From Desulfovibrio sp. (GTDB lineage Bacteria > Desulfobacterota > Desulfovibrionia > Desulfovibrionales > Desulfovibrionaceae), in assembly GCF_019424165.1 (NCBI RefSeq), contig NZ_JAHZAA010000004.1, positions 1 to 57,656 on the forward strand: a stretch of 57,656 bases of DNA, in the 5' to 3' direction. Under the pieces are notes generated by a model. That model searched no databases. It saw nothing but the letters and a program-made list of their open reading frames with translations, and was not told where the DNA came from. Positions 49,534-57,656 of the stretch are shown here, piece by piece. Every line of letters starts with the position of its first letter. Position 1 is the first letter of the stretch. Position numbers and translations under genes: made by a program.

Positions 49534-50547
49534 CTATTCCGGGCAGGGGGCAGGGCCGCCGCACTGGCCCGCAATTTGCGGCTCCAGCGGCAGGGCGTCG
49601 TTTGTGCCGCCGGGCTGTTCCTGCCAGTGGCCGGTTCCCGGCATGCCGGAAAAGCCGCCGGCCGGGGCAGCATTGGTGCCGGACCCGCGCGGGCCGGTGC
49701 TCTTGCCCTGTTTGACCAGCATGGCTGGCAGCCCGTGATATTCAAAAAAGGGTACGGTCTGTGCGCCGGATATGAAAACATGGGCCTTGTTGCGCAGCAT
49801 GCGGAAGCGCAGCCATATCATATCCGGACTCCACGCGCCAAAGCCCCCGGGGGCGGTTGCGCCCTGCGAGCGGGTCATGGCCTCGGCCATGCTGTCGCCC
49901 TGATCCAGCAGGCGGATCATCTGCGCCACGCGGTATACGTCGGCATCGTTTTCGGCCAGGGGGTAGAAGGCCACGTCCACATGTCCGGAAAGAATGGCGA
50001 CGCCTTCACGGCAACTGGAGCAGGACGGCGAAAAGAACATGCGCACCGTGGCGCTGTCGTGGTTGTCGGTGATGGACCACACAGTGGCCTGCGACCGCGC
50101 CACAGCGCCCAGGTTGATGATAAAGAGCAGACCCCATACCAGCACGAGGAGGGAACGGCCCGCCTGGCCCGAGCGGCTGCGCGCCGTGGCTGCCTGACGA
50201 AAGCTCATATAGATGAGCACAAAGAACACCGCCACCACCAGACAGCTTATGCAGGGGGCGGTAAGCGCCATGACAAGCAGCAGGGCCACATCACCCGCCA
50301 GGGCCAGCGCAGACAGCGTGCGGCCCCAGTGGGCGGCTCCCAGCAGGGCCAGAAAGCACAAGGCCGCGAAAACGCCGGCCCCGATCCACCACAGCGAAAT
50401 ACCCGCCACAGTGCTGTCCTGGTACAGGGAGCAGCCTGCCGTCACACACAGATTTACTTCGTTGCCAAGAGCGCTCCATACGCAAAATGCCGCGGCCAGC
50501 AGGGCAAGAAGCAGAGCGCCGGTAACGATTTCGTGGGATCGGTTCAT
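49534..50547 (-). CDS. VKOR-like membrane protein fused to a thioredoxin-like domain
   Basis: The product is 337 residues from the ATG at 50547. The first half has four or five membrane spans with VKOR-type cysteines: a loop pair in VNLCVTAGCSLYQ, and the CxxC-type active site APCISCLVVAVF at the end of a span. The second half is a periplasmic thioredoxin-like domain with FFSPSCSSCREGVAIL. VKOR-thioredoxin fusions reoxidise disulfide-forming proteins using quinone. The Gly/Pro-rich C-terminal ~50 residues look unstructured. It lies between the dsr region and sat, both on the minus strand. A role in cytochrome or Fe-S protein folding would fit the context. The 348-bp gap 49,186-49,533 shows no gene. 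Confidence 0.75.
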   Translation of the reverse strand: MNRSHEIVTGALLLALLAAAFCVWSALGNEVNLCVTAGCSLYQDSTVAGISLWWIGAGVFAALCFLALLGAAHWGRTLSALALAGDVALLLVMALTAPCISCLVVAVFFVLIYMSFRQAATARSRSGQAGRSLLVLVWGLLFIINLGAVARSQATVWSITDNHDSATVRMFFSPSCSSCREGVAILSGHVDVAFYPLAENDADVYRVAQMIRLLDQGDSMAEAMTRSQGATAPGGFGAWSPDMIWLRFRMLRNKAHVFISGAQTVPFFEYHGLPAMLVKQGKSTGPRGSGTNAAPAGGFSGMPGTGHWQEQPGGTNDALPLEPQIAGQCGGPAPCPE

Positions 50548-50727
50548 GAACCACCTGTAATATGGGTTTGGCGGGCGCGCCGCCGGAGCTTGCAAAGAAA
50601 TGAACCGGACCGCGCGGCGGCGGCAGCCGCGGCACGAATCCTGTACCTTGAATGTATCATGCCTCTATAGGCTTTTTTTGCCTTCAGGTAAAGCATGGTG
50701 TGGCTACAAGGTATGCAGGGCAAAACA

Positions 50728-50753
50728 AAAGGACGCCCTTGCGGGCGTCCTTT
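50728..50753 (-). terminator. Terminator of sat
   Basis: AAAGGACGCCC (50728-50738) pairs perfectly with GGGCGTCCTTT (50743-50753). TTTTGTTTTG follows on the minus strand. Confidence 0.9.
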
Positions 50754-50774
50754 CGCGTTGTGACTGCGGCAACC

Positions 50775-52046
50775 TTACATGGTGGAACCAGAGGCGGCAC
50801 GCTGCATCTTGACTTCGACTTTTTCGGTAAGACCGGAGTAGTATTCGCGCAGGATGGCGAGCACTTCATCACGGCCAAAGTGATCCGGCACATCCGCGCC
50901 TTCGGAAAGCATCTTGCGCAGCTTGGTGCCGGACAGGATGACGCGGTCATCTTTGCCGTGCGGGCAGGTACGCATGCTGGCCATACCGTCGCATTTCTTG
51001 CAGTAGAAGGTCCAGTCAATATTCAGGGGTTCGCAGAGCAGGCGTTTGCCGGAGTCTGCGGGGGTGGGCATCTTGCGGAAGATTTCCTGGGCTTCAAACA
51101 TGCCGTAGAAGTCGCCCACACCGGCGTGGTCGCGGCCCACCAGCAGGTTGTTGATGCCGTAGTTCTGGCGGAAGGTGGCGTGCAGCAGGGCTTCACGCGG
51201 GCCGGCATAGCGCATGTCCAGGGGGTAACCGGCCTGGATGACAAAGTCTTTCACAAAGTACTTGTCCACCAGGGTGTCGATGCACTTCACGCGCACTTCG
51301 GCCGGGATGTCGCCGGGCTTCAGGGAGCCGACCAGGGAGTGGATGACCACGCCGTCGCACACTTCCACGCCGATTTTGGCAAGGTATTCATGCGAGCGGT
51401 GCATGGGGTTGCGCAACTGCAGGGCGGCAACCTTCTGCCAGCCGCGTTCGTCCATTTTGGCGCGCAACTGGGCGGGGGTCATGTACACACCGGGGAACTT
51501 TTCGGGGAATTCGCCCTGCGAGAGCACTTTGACGGGACCGGCGATATTGTATTCTTTCTGAGCCAGAACCATTTTTACGCCGGGATGGTCTTCGGGGGCC
51601 ACTTCCCAGAATTTTTCAGAGTCAGGGCCTTCGCCCTTGAAGACCAGCTCGCACTCCATCTTTTTGTCGGCTTCGGTCATCTCATAGATTTCTTCGACCT
51701 TCATGGTGGCCATGACTTCGCCCTTGCGGACCAGGGCCACTTCTTCACCGGCCTTGATGCTCTTGGCTTCGTCAGCGGAGACGTCAAGCGTTACGGGCAC
51801 GGGCCAGAAGGTGCCGTCGGTGAGGGTCATTTTTTCACACACGCTCTTCCAGTCGGCCTTGTTCATGAAACCGTTCAGAGGCGAAAAGCCGCCAATGCCC
51901 ATCATGATGAGGTCGCCCTTGGCGCGGGAAGAAATTTCGATCTGCTTGAGGCCAGCGGCCTTTTTCTTTTCATCTTCCAGGGCCTTGCCTTCAAGCAGGC
52001 AACAGACCAGACCCTTACCGCCGTGAGGAGCTACCAACTTGGACAT
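50775..52046 (-). CDS. sat: Sulfate adenylyltransferase (ATP sulfurylase)
   Basis: The product is 423 residues from the ATG at 52046 (MSKLVAPHGGKGLVCC), with GGAGG upstream. It has the PUA-like N-terminus and the catalytic domain with the active-site QLRNPMHRSHEYLAKIG (QxRNP and HxxH), LLVGRDHAGVGDFYG and a zinc-like cysteine/histidine group in WTFYCKKCDGMASMRTCPHG. It makes adenosine 5'-phosphosulfate, the first step of dissimilatory sulfate reduction. It is a single gene with its own terminator and a ~380-bp AT-rich upstream region. apsAB and qmo genes are not in the window. Confidence 0.96.
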   Translation of the reverse strand: MSKLVAPHGGKGLVCCLLEGKALEDEKKKAAGLKQIEISSRAKGDLIMMGIGGFSPLNGFMNKADWKSVCEKMTLTDGTFWPVPVTLDVSADEAKSIKAGEEVALVRKGEVMATMKVEEIYEMTEADKKMECELVFKGEGPDSEKFWEVAPEDHPGVKMVLAQKEYNIAGPVKVLSQGEFPEKFPGVYMTPAQLRAKMDERGWQKVAALQLRNPMHRSHEYLAKIGVEVCDGVVIHSLVGSLKPGDIPAEVRVKCIDTLVDKYFVKDFVIQAGYPLDMRYAGPREALLHATFRQNYGINNLLVGRDHAGVGDFYGMFEAQEIFRKMPTPADSGKRLLCEPLNIDWTFYCKKCDGMASMRTCPHGKDDRVILSGTKLRKMLSEGADVPDHFGRDEVLAILREYYSGLTEKVEVKMQRAASGSTM

Positions 52047-53086
52047 CGCGAAATCCTCCGTGTTTTGGTTATGACAGCCTCCCGCCACGGCAGCACGCAC
52101 AGCCGGAATGGGGAGGGCTTCTCTCGAAATCCATCTTGTGAATAATCTAACAAAAAGTCAACTACCTCTCGCAAAATTTCCTGACTTTCAAACATATGAA
52201 AATGCGAAAAGGCCTTTGTTAAAGCCAAAAAACATAAATACCATCCTACGGCATGTTTTTAAAAAAGAGAAGCCCCCCGGCTGAAAAAAACGCACATTGT
52301 CCCTGTTTTGTCACTTGCCTGGATGGGGAAAAATAGTACAGATAAAGGGATTTTTATATGGACAATGAATATCACTGTATGAAGCTTATTTGTATAATAT
52401 ATTGTTTTTATTAATAAATAATATTTACATCCGATTTTTTAGCTGCCGCCAAAGGCAAATTTGATTTGCCGAGGTCGGACAGTATCCACTTGAAAACATC
52501 CGATGGCGCTTTTTTTCGCAATCTAGCGAAAGCTGTTTTTTATCCACGGCTAAAAGGATTATCTGAAAAGACGGACTGTTGGCGCGTCGTTTTTTCAGGG
52601 GGCCGCACCTGCCGCATTTTTTCGCGCAGGGGTGAATGCCCGTGTACTCAACGCCAGAATATAACAGACTGAATCTGTTGATGTAGCAGGCAGGCTGCAT
52701 CGGGGAGGTCAGCAGTCTTGTGAGGCAGTTGGCAAATGGCCCGGCAGCATGCGGCGACCAGCGGCAACGCGTATCCTGCCTGCCGCAGCCGTACTGTTTA
52801 TGCGTCGGCTGTGGCAAGCCGGAGGTGCCTAGGATGGGGGAGCAATGCGCTTCAACGCAAAACGTGCTCCAGCCCTGAGGGCTTGGAGCACGCTTTGCGT
52901 CGACCGTGCGGCAGGCGTGTAAACAGAAGAGAGCGGCGGACCGGAGTGGTTTTACTGTGGACCGCTCTGCCGGTTGCCTGGGGAGTATCTACCCCAAAAT
53001 GGCGGACACAATGGCTTTGCGCAGCCAACGCCGGGCGGGGACGCCGTAAAACCTTTGCGCACGGCGGCGCTCAAAGGCAAAGTGCT
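52047..53086. other. Kilobase gap between sat and ssb
   Basis: No frame in this stretch is convincing. The part near sat (52,140-52,440) is very AT-rich and should hold its promoter. The part near ssb has a 46-bp hairpin (52855-52900) and a smaller AGAGCGG/CCGCTCT pair (52930-52968). It could hide a small RNA. Confidence 0.45.
52855..52900. terminator. Near-perfect 46-bp palindromic hairpin
   Basis: Arms 52855-52875 and 52879-52900 pair over about 21 bp with one bulge or mismatch, around a TGA loop. A flanks and T residues are within the arms, so it may terminate in both directions, or it may be a repeat element. Confidence 0.5.
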
Positions 53087-53623
53087 CTAGAAGGGTACTT
53101 CGTCCATATTTGAGGCTTCGGAAGGAAAGGCCGGGCCAAGGTCTTCATCGGCGGGCCTGCGATTGCCCTGGCTCTGCTGGCGCGGAGCGCCCTGGCCGCC
53201 ACGGGGAGCATTGCCGCGGGGCGCGGCGGCACCGTAATCGTCCTCATAACCGCGCCCGCCACCGCCACCGCCACTGCCTTCGCCGCGCGGGGCATCGCCC
53301 TTGCGGTCAAGAAACTGCACGCGCTGGGCCTTGATCTCGGTGGTATAGCGGTCCTGACCTTGCTGATCCTGCCATTTGCGGGTTTGCAGGCTGCCTTCCA
53401 CATATACAAGGCTGCCCTTGGTCAGGTAGTTGGCACAGTTTTCGGCCTGGCGCTGAAAAACGGACACGCGATGCCATTCGGTGCGGTCCACCTTGTTGCC
53501 GTCGCGGTCGGTATAAGATTCGCCCGTGGCTATATTGAGGCTGGCCACAGGCGAGCCGCTCTGGGTGTAGCGCAATTCGGGGTCGCGCCCCAGGCGGCCG
53601 ATGATCATGACTTTATTAAGCAT
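53087..53623 (-). CDS. ssb: Single-stranded DNA-binding protein
   Basis: The product is 178 residues from the ATG at 53623. The OB-fold has MLNKVMIIGRLGRDPELRYT, TEWHRVSVFQRQAENCANYL and VYVEGSLQTRKWQDQQGQDR then YTTEI. A long Gly/Arg/Gln-rich linker leads to the acidic tip MDEVPF that binds repair and replication partners. It is the housekeeping SSB. The next gene in the same direction upstream is the 112-residue protein, 37 bp away. Confidence 0.95.
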   Translation of the reverse strand: MLNKVMIIGRLGRDPELRYTQSGSPVASLNIATGESYTDRDGNKVDRTEWHRVSVFQRQAENCANYLTKGSLVYVEGSLQTRKWQDQQGQDRYTTEIKAQRVQFLDRKGDAPRGEGSGGGGGGRGYEDDYGAAAPRGNAPRGGQGAPRQQSQGNRRPADEDLGPAFPSEASNMDEVPF

Positions 53624-53660
53624 GCGAAAGTCTCCGATAATACTGCTTGTTCCGGATATC

Positions 53661-53999
53661 TCAGGCCACAAAGGCCTTTTCCAGATTATCCAGCACGTCT
53701 TCAAGTTTGTCACTTAAAATATTGGCCTCACGGGGCTGCCAGTCGGCCAGCGCCGTTTCCAGTGCCTGCTTGAGGCGCACGGCTTCTTCAATGCCGGGTC
53801 CCATGGCCTTACGCCTGGCCTCGGACCAGGGTAAAAACTGTAGACCGTCGCCAAGGGCGCGTACCATTTCAAGAACGCCGTGCTTTTCGTGTTTGATGGG
53901 TACGCTGAAAGCAAGTTCAGTGAGTTTGGGCCACAGTTCTTCAAGCAGGTCTTCGTTCCATGTCACGGCCGAGACGCGAATCTGTAAAGCCTTGCCCAT
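53661..53999 (-). CDS. Conserved hypothetical 112-residue protein
   Basis: A helical, mildly acidic protein (VTWNEDLLEELWPKLTELAF, then EAVRLKQALETALADWQP and NILSDKLEDVLDNLEKAF). AGGCTAC lies before the start. There is no signal peptide and no recognised domain. It is just upstream of ssb and 42 bp downstream of the biotinyl-like gene on the same strand, so it may be co-transcribed with ssb. I do not know its function. Confidence 0.6.
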   Translation of the reverse strand: MGKALQIRVSAVTWNEDLLEELWPKLTELAFSVPIKHEKHGVLEMVRALGDGLQFLPWSEARRKAMGPGIEEAVRLKQALETALADWQPREANILSDKLEDVLDNLEKAFVA

Positions 54000-54041
54000 G
54001 AGTAGCCTCCGGGATGTTTGTCCCGCCGGAATCGCGGGTGT

Positions 54042-54692
54042 CTATTCTTTTTCGGTCCACTCGGTTTGCACACGCATGATCACGTCCTGAATGGCCGGCA
54101 ACTGGTCCTTGGGGCATACGCCCAAAAGCGGCGCGCCCGCATCCATGTTGTCATTGATTTTGAAGTAGACCGCATAGATGACGCCGTCAGGGCCGGTGTA
54201 ACTGAGGGGAACCTCACGCTTCATGCGTGACATGATCAGCAGCTCCATGCCGTCCCGCACAGCTACGGACTGGGCATCGGAGGCACGGATTTTTTTGTCC
54301 ACTTCAGGCGTAAAATAATATTTGGCGCGTTCGGGCGCGCGGAAGAGGTGCAGGGTTTTCTTCAGAATGATGCTTTGTACTTCATCCTTGGTCAGCATAT
54401 GCCGCAGCACGGCAAGGGGCGCGCCCGCCTCTACAAACTGGCCTTCAAGCTCACTGTGTACCACACTCACCTCGCCTTTTTCAGGCGCGCAGATGGGTTT
54501 GGGGTTGTGCTCGCGCTCCAGCGTGGCAATGAGCGTGCCGGGTTTTTCTTTCCACTGGCCTTGCGGCCCCAGGGCCTGATCGCCCTGCTTGAGGCCCGCA
54601 AAGGTGACGCGGCCCGTATGGGGCGTGCGGATGACTATTTCGCGGTAGGGCGAAGCTTTTATTTCGTCCAGCAGTGAAGATATGTTGATCAT
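54042..54692 (-). CDS. Biotinyl/lipoyl-domain-like protein without the usual biotin lysine
   Basis: The product is 216 residues from the ATG at 54692. The first ~105 residues fit a biotinyl-type beta fold (TPHTGRVTFAGLKQGDQALG...CAPEKGEVSVVHSELEGQFV then EAGAPLAVL). Aligning on the APxxG turn, the position of the biotin lysine in the usual MKM motif is a histidine (REHNPKPICAP). The rest is helical with an alpha/beta tail. It lies next to the acetyl-CoA carboxyltransferase gene on the same strand, so a carrier-like or structural part in that complex is likely, but it may not carry biotin. Confidence 0.65.
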   Translation of the reverse strand: MINISSLLDEIKASPYREIVIRTPHTGRVTFAGLKQGDQALGPQGQWKEKPGTLIATLEREHNPKPICAPEKGEVSVVHSELEGQFVEAGAPLAVLRHMLTKDEVQSIILKKTLHLFRAPERAKYYFTPEVDKKIRASDAQSVAVRDGMELLIMSRMKREVPLSYTGPDGVIYAVYFKINDNMDAGAPLLGVCPKDQLPAIQDVIMRVQTEWTEKE

Positions 54693-54872
54693 GCTTGGTC
54701 CGTTATATGCTTGGGCGCGCGTGCCGCCGTAGCGGCGCGGGCGCCTGGTTTTCTTCGGGCTTGCCCTTTGGTGTGTGCGGCGGTTTTGCCGGGCCGCCCT
54801 GATGGCGGCGCTGCCCGCATTCCGGCTGTTCCGGCGGCGGGCCGTGTTCCGGGGTGCACAGCACCGGGGCAT

Positions 54873-54911
54873 ACGCATCAGGCGGCGGGGCGCATCCCCT
54901 GCCTGATGCGT
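54873..54911 (+). terminator. Hairpin between the biotinyl-like gene and accAD
   Basis: ACGCATCAGGC (54873-54883) pairs perfectly with GCCTGATGCGT (54901-54911), followed on the plus strand by AGTTTTTT. No plus-strand gene is known here. On the minus strand it would lie 75 bp after the accAD stop. The gap 54,693-54,987 holds no gene. Confidence 0.6.
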
Positions 54912-54987
54912 AGTTTTTTACGGCCGGGAACGAAAGTGCTGATCTGGCGGCAACGCCGTATCATCCGCCCCCGGCATGTTTTTTTGC

Positions 54988-57237
54988 CTACCGGTAATAA
55001 AGGTTTCTGCCGCCGATGGTGAGCAGCGCCTGCTTGAGGTTGGCGCGCACCTGCCTTCTGTCCCATATGCCCTGGATGTGCCCGCGCGACAGGGCGCGGT
55101 ACGAGCGGTGGTACTTGGGCGGGATGTCCATGCCCGTCGTTTCCTTGATAACGCCCGGCCCGGCGAAGCCGATGTTGGATGAACGCACGGCGAACTGGTA
55201 AGGCGAGCAGCCAAGAAAGCTGGCGACCGGCCCGGCAAAGGAATTGGTGTCGTACAGTACCATGTACAGACCGCCGGATTCGATATAGCGGCGCACAGCC
55301 ACGGTGCAGCGCGGCATCTGGATGACGCCGTGCGTGCCTTCCTGAATGCGTATGCCCGCCGTGCCGTGTACGTATGCCAGAAAGGGATAGCGCTTTTTCT
55401 CGGCACGCTGGGCGGCCTCCACAAACTTGTAGCCTTCGGCCGCGCCCACGGAGCCGCCGCGGAAGGTCCCCATAAGCATGGCTACCACCATCTTGGTATT
55501 GTCGATGCGGGCTTCAAAGGTCACGCAGCCGCTTTTGGCCCCGGTTTTTTTCTGGGCAGCGGCGACGCGGTCGTTGAAGTCGGGGAAGTCCAGCGGGTTG
55601 CCCGCTTCGATTTCGCTGTTGAACTCAAAGACCGAACCGGCGTCAAAGACGTTTTTTACATACCATTCCGGCTCCATGGGGAAGTGATAGCCGCAATGGC
55701 TGCACACGCCCGCGAATTCGGCGAAAAGGTCCGGTCCCCAGAGGTCCAGGCAGCCGTAAGAGGCGCTGTTGGGGCAGGTAACCGTGCGGTCGGCCTTGTA
55801 GCGCGGAGATATGTAGTTCCACTTGAGCCGGCGCGAATCGTCTGCCCAGGTGGAAAGGGCCATGAGCTCTTTGGCCTTGTTGTCCTGCTTGCCGGGCAGT
55901 TTGTGGGTGAGCTTGTGCCAGGGAGCCAGCAGACGCCCCTTGAACACATCCCACTCGTTGCCCACTTCTTCCATAAAGGTGCGGATGCGGCGTTGATGCT
56001 TGCGATAGAAGTCGTATTTGAAGCTGACCCAGGGCTTGGATATCCAGTCCCAGGCCGCGCCCGCCATTTTGGTGATGAACGGCCTGCGGTCGCGTGCCGC
56101 CTGACGGGAAAGCCGCAGAAACTTCTGCTGGCGACGTTCGCGCAGGCGGTCTTTAGCTTTGGAGGAAAGCCCCCAACGGGTATGCATTTCATCCAGATTG
56201 GCATCGGGCCTGCGCAGGCGTGAAAGCGTAAAGCCCTTGAGCATGGGCATGACGCGGGTGGAAACCACCACTTCGTCTGTGGCGCGTATGACTTCCTGCC
56301 GCAAGGTGCGGAAAAAGTCGAAGTGCCAGGGGCGCGCGCCCAGGGGCGGTTCCTGCACGATGCGGTCGATATAGCCGAACTTGATGTTGTCCTGCGCGGT
56401 GATCTTGAGGTGCTGGGCGCAGTGTTCGATCAGTTCGGGGGCGGCGCGCTGCCCGGCCTTGAGGCGGCCTTCAATGGCAGCGGCCCCTTCGGGCGAAATG
56501 ACCGAATAGTAGCCGTGCGAAAGCATGAGCCTTTTATCCGCAAGGCCGATGGCCTCGGCCCCGCCGGAACCACCTTCGGAGATGACGGCGATAACGGGTA
56601 CGCGCAGACCGGCCATGCTGTAGATATTGCGTGCGATCTGCTGCGCCGCGCCGGGGTAGTCCTCAATGGGATACGAGCCGGGCGTGAAGATGTAGGCATG
56701 CACGGGAATGCCCTCGGTTTCCGCAACGCGCATATACTGCTGCGCCTTGGCGTTGCCCCAGGGCTTGACAGAGCCGCCGTTGCGGAATTCCGCCCCGTGC
56801 CCTTTTTCCTGCCCGATAACCATGACGGACTGGGTATAGGTCTTCTTGCCCCTGCGCCGCGTAATGACGGCGCGGGCGATGAGCATGCTGGGGTCCAGAC
56901 TGTGCTCGTCCTGTCCGCCGACCTCGGTGAAGTTGTCGTAGACGTTTTCCAGAATGTCCCGCAGGCAGATACGCTGCGGGTGGCGCACGATGCGCACCTT
57001 GTCCATGGGGGTAATGCTGCCTTCAAGGCGGCGTTCCACATAGCAGAACAGGTCTTCAACCGTGGCCAGCTCCGCATAGGGATCTTCAACTTCCCCCGCG
57101 CGGGCGCGCGCCGCGAAAGAGGTGAGCTTTTCTTCCAGCAGTTGCGCATTGTCTTTGTGCTTGCCGGCAAAAATGTCCACCATATAACTGAGCCTGTCGC
57201 GCAGACTCTGGATTCGTTTCTCTATATTATTGTCCAT
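54988..57237 (-). CDS. accAD: Fused acetyl-CoA carboxylase carboxyltransferase (alpha-beta)
   Basis: The product is 749 residues from the ATG at 57237, in the order AccA-like then AccD-like. The alpha part has VMVIGQEKGHGAEFRNGGSV, PVIAVISEGGSGGAEAIGLA and YYSVISPEGAAAIEG. After a ~150-residue basic linker, the beta part begins with a four-cysteine zinc ribbon (CPNSASYGCLD...GVCSHCGYHF) and ends with PLP-free crotonase motifs such as TAGIRIQEGTHGVIQMPRCT. Most bacteria encode the two halves separately, often beta first if fused. It transfers carboxyl from carboxybiotin to acetyl-CoA to start fatty acid synthesis. Confidence 0.9.
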   Translation of the reverse strand: MDNNIEKRIQSLRDRLSYMVDIFAGKHKDNAQLLEEKLTSFAARARAGEVEDPYAELATVEDLFCYVERRLEGSITPMDKVRIVRHPQRICLRDILENVYDNFTEVGGQDEHSLDPSMLIARAVITRRRGKKTYTQSVMVIGQEKGHGAEFRNGGSVKPWGNAKAQQYMRVAETEGIPVHAYIFTPGSYPIEDYPGAAQQIARNIYSMAGLRVPVIAVISEGGSGGAEAIGLADKRLMLSHGYYSVISPEGAAAIEGRLKAGQRAAPELIEHCAQHLKITAQDNIKFGYIDRIVQEPPLGARPWHFDFFRTLRQEVIRATDEVVVSTRVMPMLKGFTLSRLRRPDANLDEMHTRWGLSSKAKDRLRERRQQKFLRLSRQAARDRRPFITKMAGAAWDWISKPWVSFKYDFYRKHQRRIRTFMEEVGNEWDVFKGRLLAPWHKLTHKLPGKQDNKAKELMALSTWADDSRRLKWNYISPRYKADRTVTCPNSASYGCLDLWGPDLFAEFAGVCSHCGYHFPMEPEWYVKNVFDAGSVFEFNSEIEAGNPLDFPDFNDRVAAAQKKTGAKSGCVTFEARIDNTKMVVAMLMGTFRGGSVGAAEGYKFVEAAQRAEKKRYPFLAYVHGTAGIRIQEGTHGVIQMPRCTVAVRRYIESGGLYMVLYDTNSFAGPVASFLGCSPYQFAVRSSNIGFAGPGVIKETTGMDIPPKYHRSYRALSRGHIQGIWDRRQVRANLKQALLTIGGRNLYYR

Positions 57238-57252
57238 AACTCGCATGCGCCG

Positions 57253-57656
57253 CTAAACGGGTTTTTTGAGGTAATTGGAGTAGGATGAGTGCAGGGCGGC
57301 CAGCGGATTGTTGCCGAGCATGCGGTCCTTGACGGCCAGAACGGTCGTGGGGGCCTCAAGATAGCGCATGGCGAGGGTATCGTGCGCCACGCACAGGCCC
57401 AGCAGAACGTTAAGATCCACCTTGGCATCGTTCATGATCTTGGCTTGCAGCACCGGGTTGCACATGGTTTCCGGCTTGGCGGGATTGTGCAGATGCCCGG
57501 CGTCAATGCCAAGGGTGCTCTTGGATACATTGCCGACCTTACAGATAACAGAAACCACTTCAAAACCGTGAGCCTCGAAAATGTCGGCAGAGGCCTTGGC
57601 GTCTTCACGCAGGCCGATGCAGAACAGCAGCCCGAGACGCTTGTAGCCCATGGCCG
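57253..57656 (-). CDS. DUF1847 metal-binding-type protein (partial, runs off the right edge)
   Basis: At least 132 C-terminal residues are visible. The frame is still open at the window end and homologues have an N-terminal cysteine-rich part before the MGYKRLGLLFC seen here. Typical DUF1847 blocks follow: FCIGLREDAKASADIFEAHG, VICKVGN, CNPVLQAKIMN, LNVLLGLCVAHD and AVKDRMLGNNPLAALHSSY. The conserved cysteines suggest metal or cofactor binding; the function of the family is unknown. It is 16 bp upstream of accAD on the same strand. Confidence 0.85.
   Translation of the reverse strand, partial: AMGYKRLGLLFCIGLREDAKASADIFEAHGFEVVSVICKVGNVSKSTLGIDAGHLHNPAKPETMCNPVLQAKIMNDAKVDLNVLLGLCVAHDTLAMRYLEAPTTVLAVKDRMLGNNPLAALHSSYSNYLKKPV

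Noticed and set aside
52100..52440. Rex-type operator upstream of sat
   Set aside because: Rex control of sat is known in Desulfovibrio, but I found no good TTGTGAAN4TTCACAA-like palindrome here.

Overview
The window is about 58 kb from a Desulfovibrio-type sulfate-reducing bacterium. The evidence is a complete dsrMKJOP operon, an ATP sulfurylase gene (sat), a Desulfovibrio-style fused acetyl-CoA carboxyltransferase and the indolepyruvate oxidoreductase genes iorAB. Backbone genes are GC-rich. Several accessory stretches are visibly richer in A and T.

Region 1 (1-10,288) is a graveyard of mobile DNA. It holds two tiny membrane-peptide genes with strong hairpins, a broken IS1111-group element, the last ~50 codons of a VirB10/TrbI-like conjugation protein, a Phd/RelE-type toxin-antitoxin (TA) pair, an intact IS1595-family element with an 8-bp target duplication and a decayed IS3-family element. 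After these come a ribbon-helix-helix remnant, a DUF6036-like nucleotidyltransferase with a small partner, a ParD/ParE-type pair and a Fic protein with repeats upstream. Next is a tRNA- or tmRNA-like 3' end with its terminator and a multiply frameshifted P4-type integrase, followed by an AT-rich methyltransferase gene.

Region 2 (10,293-20,460) holds a phosphomannomutase/phosphoglucomutase, a divergent nimR/nimT-like pair, a PilZ-like protein, a V4R protein, a phage-CI-like regulator, an EAL protein with a dead GGDEF domain and an apparently active GGEEF diguanylate cyclase. It looks like a cyclic-di-GMP signalling neighbourhood.

Region 3 (20,532-29,228) is a tightly packed minus-strand series: TonB-dependent receptor, O-methyltransferase-like enzyme, ABC substrate-binding protein, permease, ATPase, then bioW and bioF. 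A divergent AraC-family regulator sits upstream. Its leader closely resembles the leader of iorA 9 kb away, including base changes that keep pairing. The receptor-methyltransferase-transporter operon has no obvious substrate and is my best candidate for an undescribed system.

Region 4 (29,535-33,271) is a ~3.6-kb island bounded by an 18-bp repeat of the 3' end of tRNA-Ser(CGA). It carries MazEF, an orphan 305-residue protein, a broken putative abortive-infection gene, a decayed serine recombinase and five AGGGATAA repeats.

Region 5 (33,505-57,656) is housekeeping and energy metabolism: proA-nadD-TPR, a membrane TPR protein, iorAB, rlmN, an HD/nucleotidyltransferase-like protein, dsrMKJOP with an RsbRD-like gene upstream, a VKOR-thioredoxin-like fusion, sat, ssb, a biotinyl-like protein, fused accAD and a partial DUF1847 gene. 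Sat activates sulfate, and DsrMKJOP links the membrane quinone pool and periplasm to cytoplasmic sulfite reduction.
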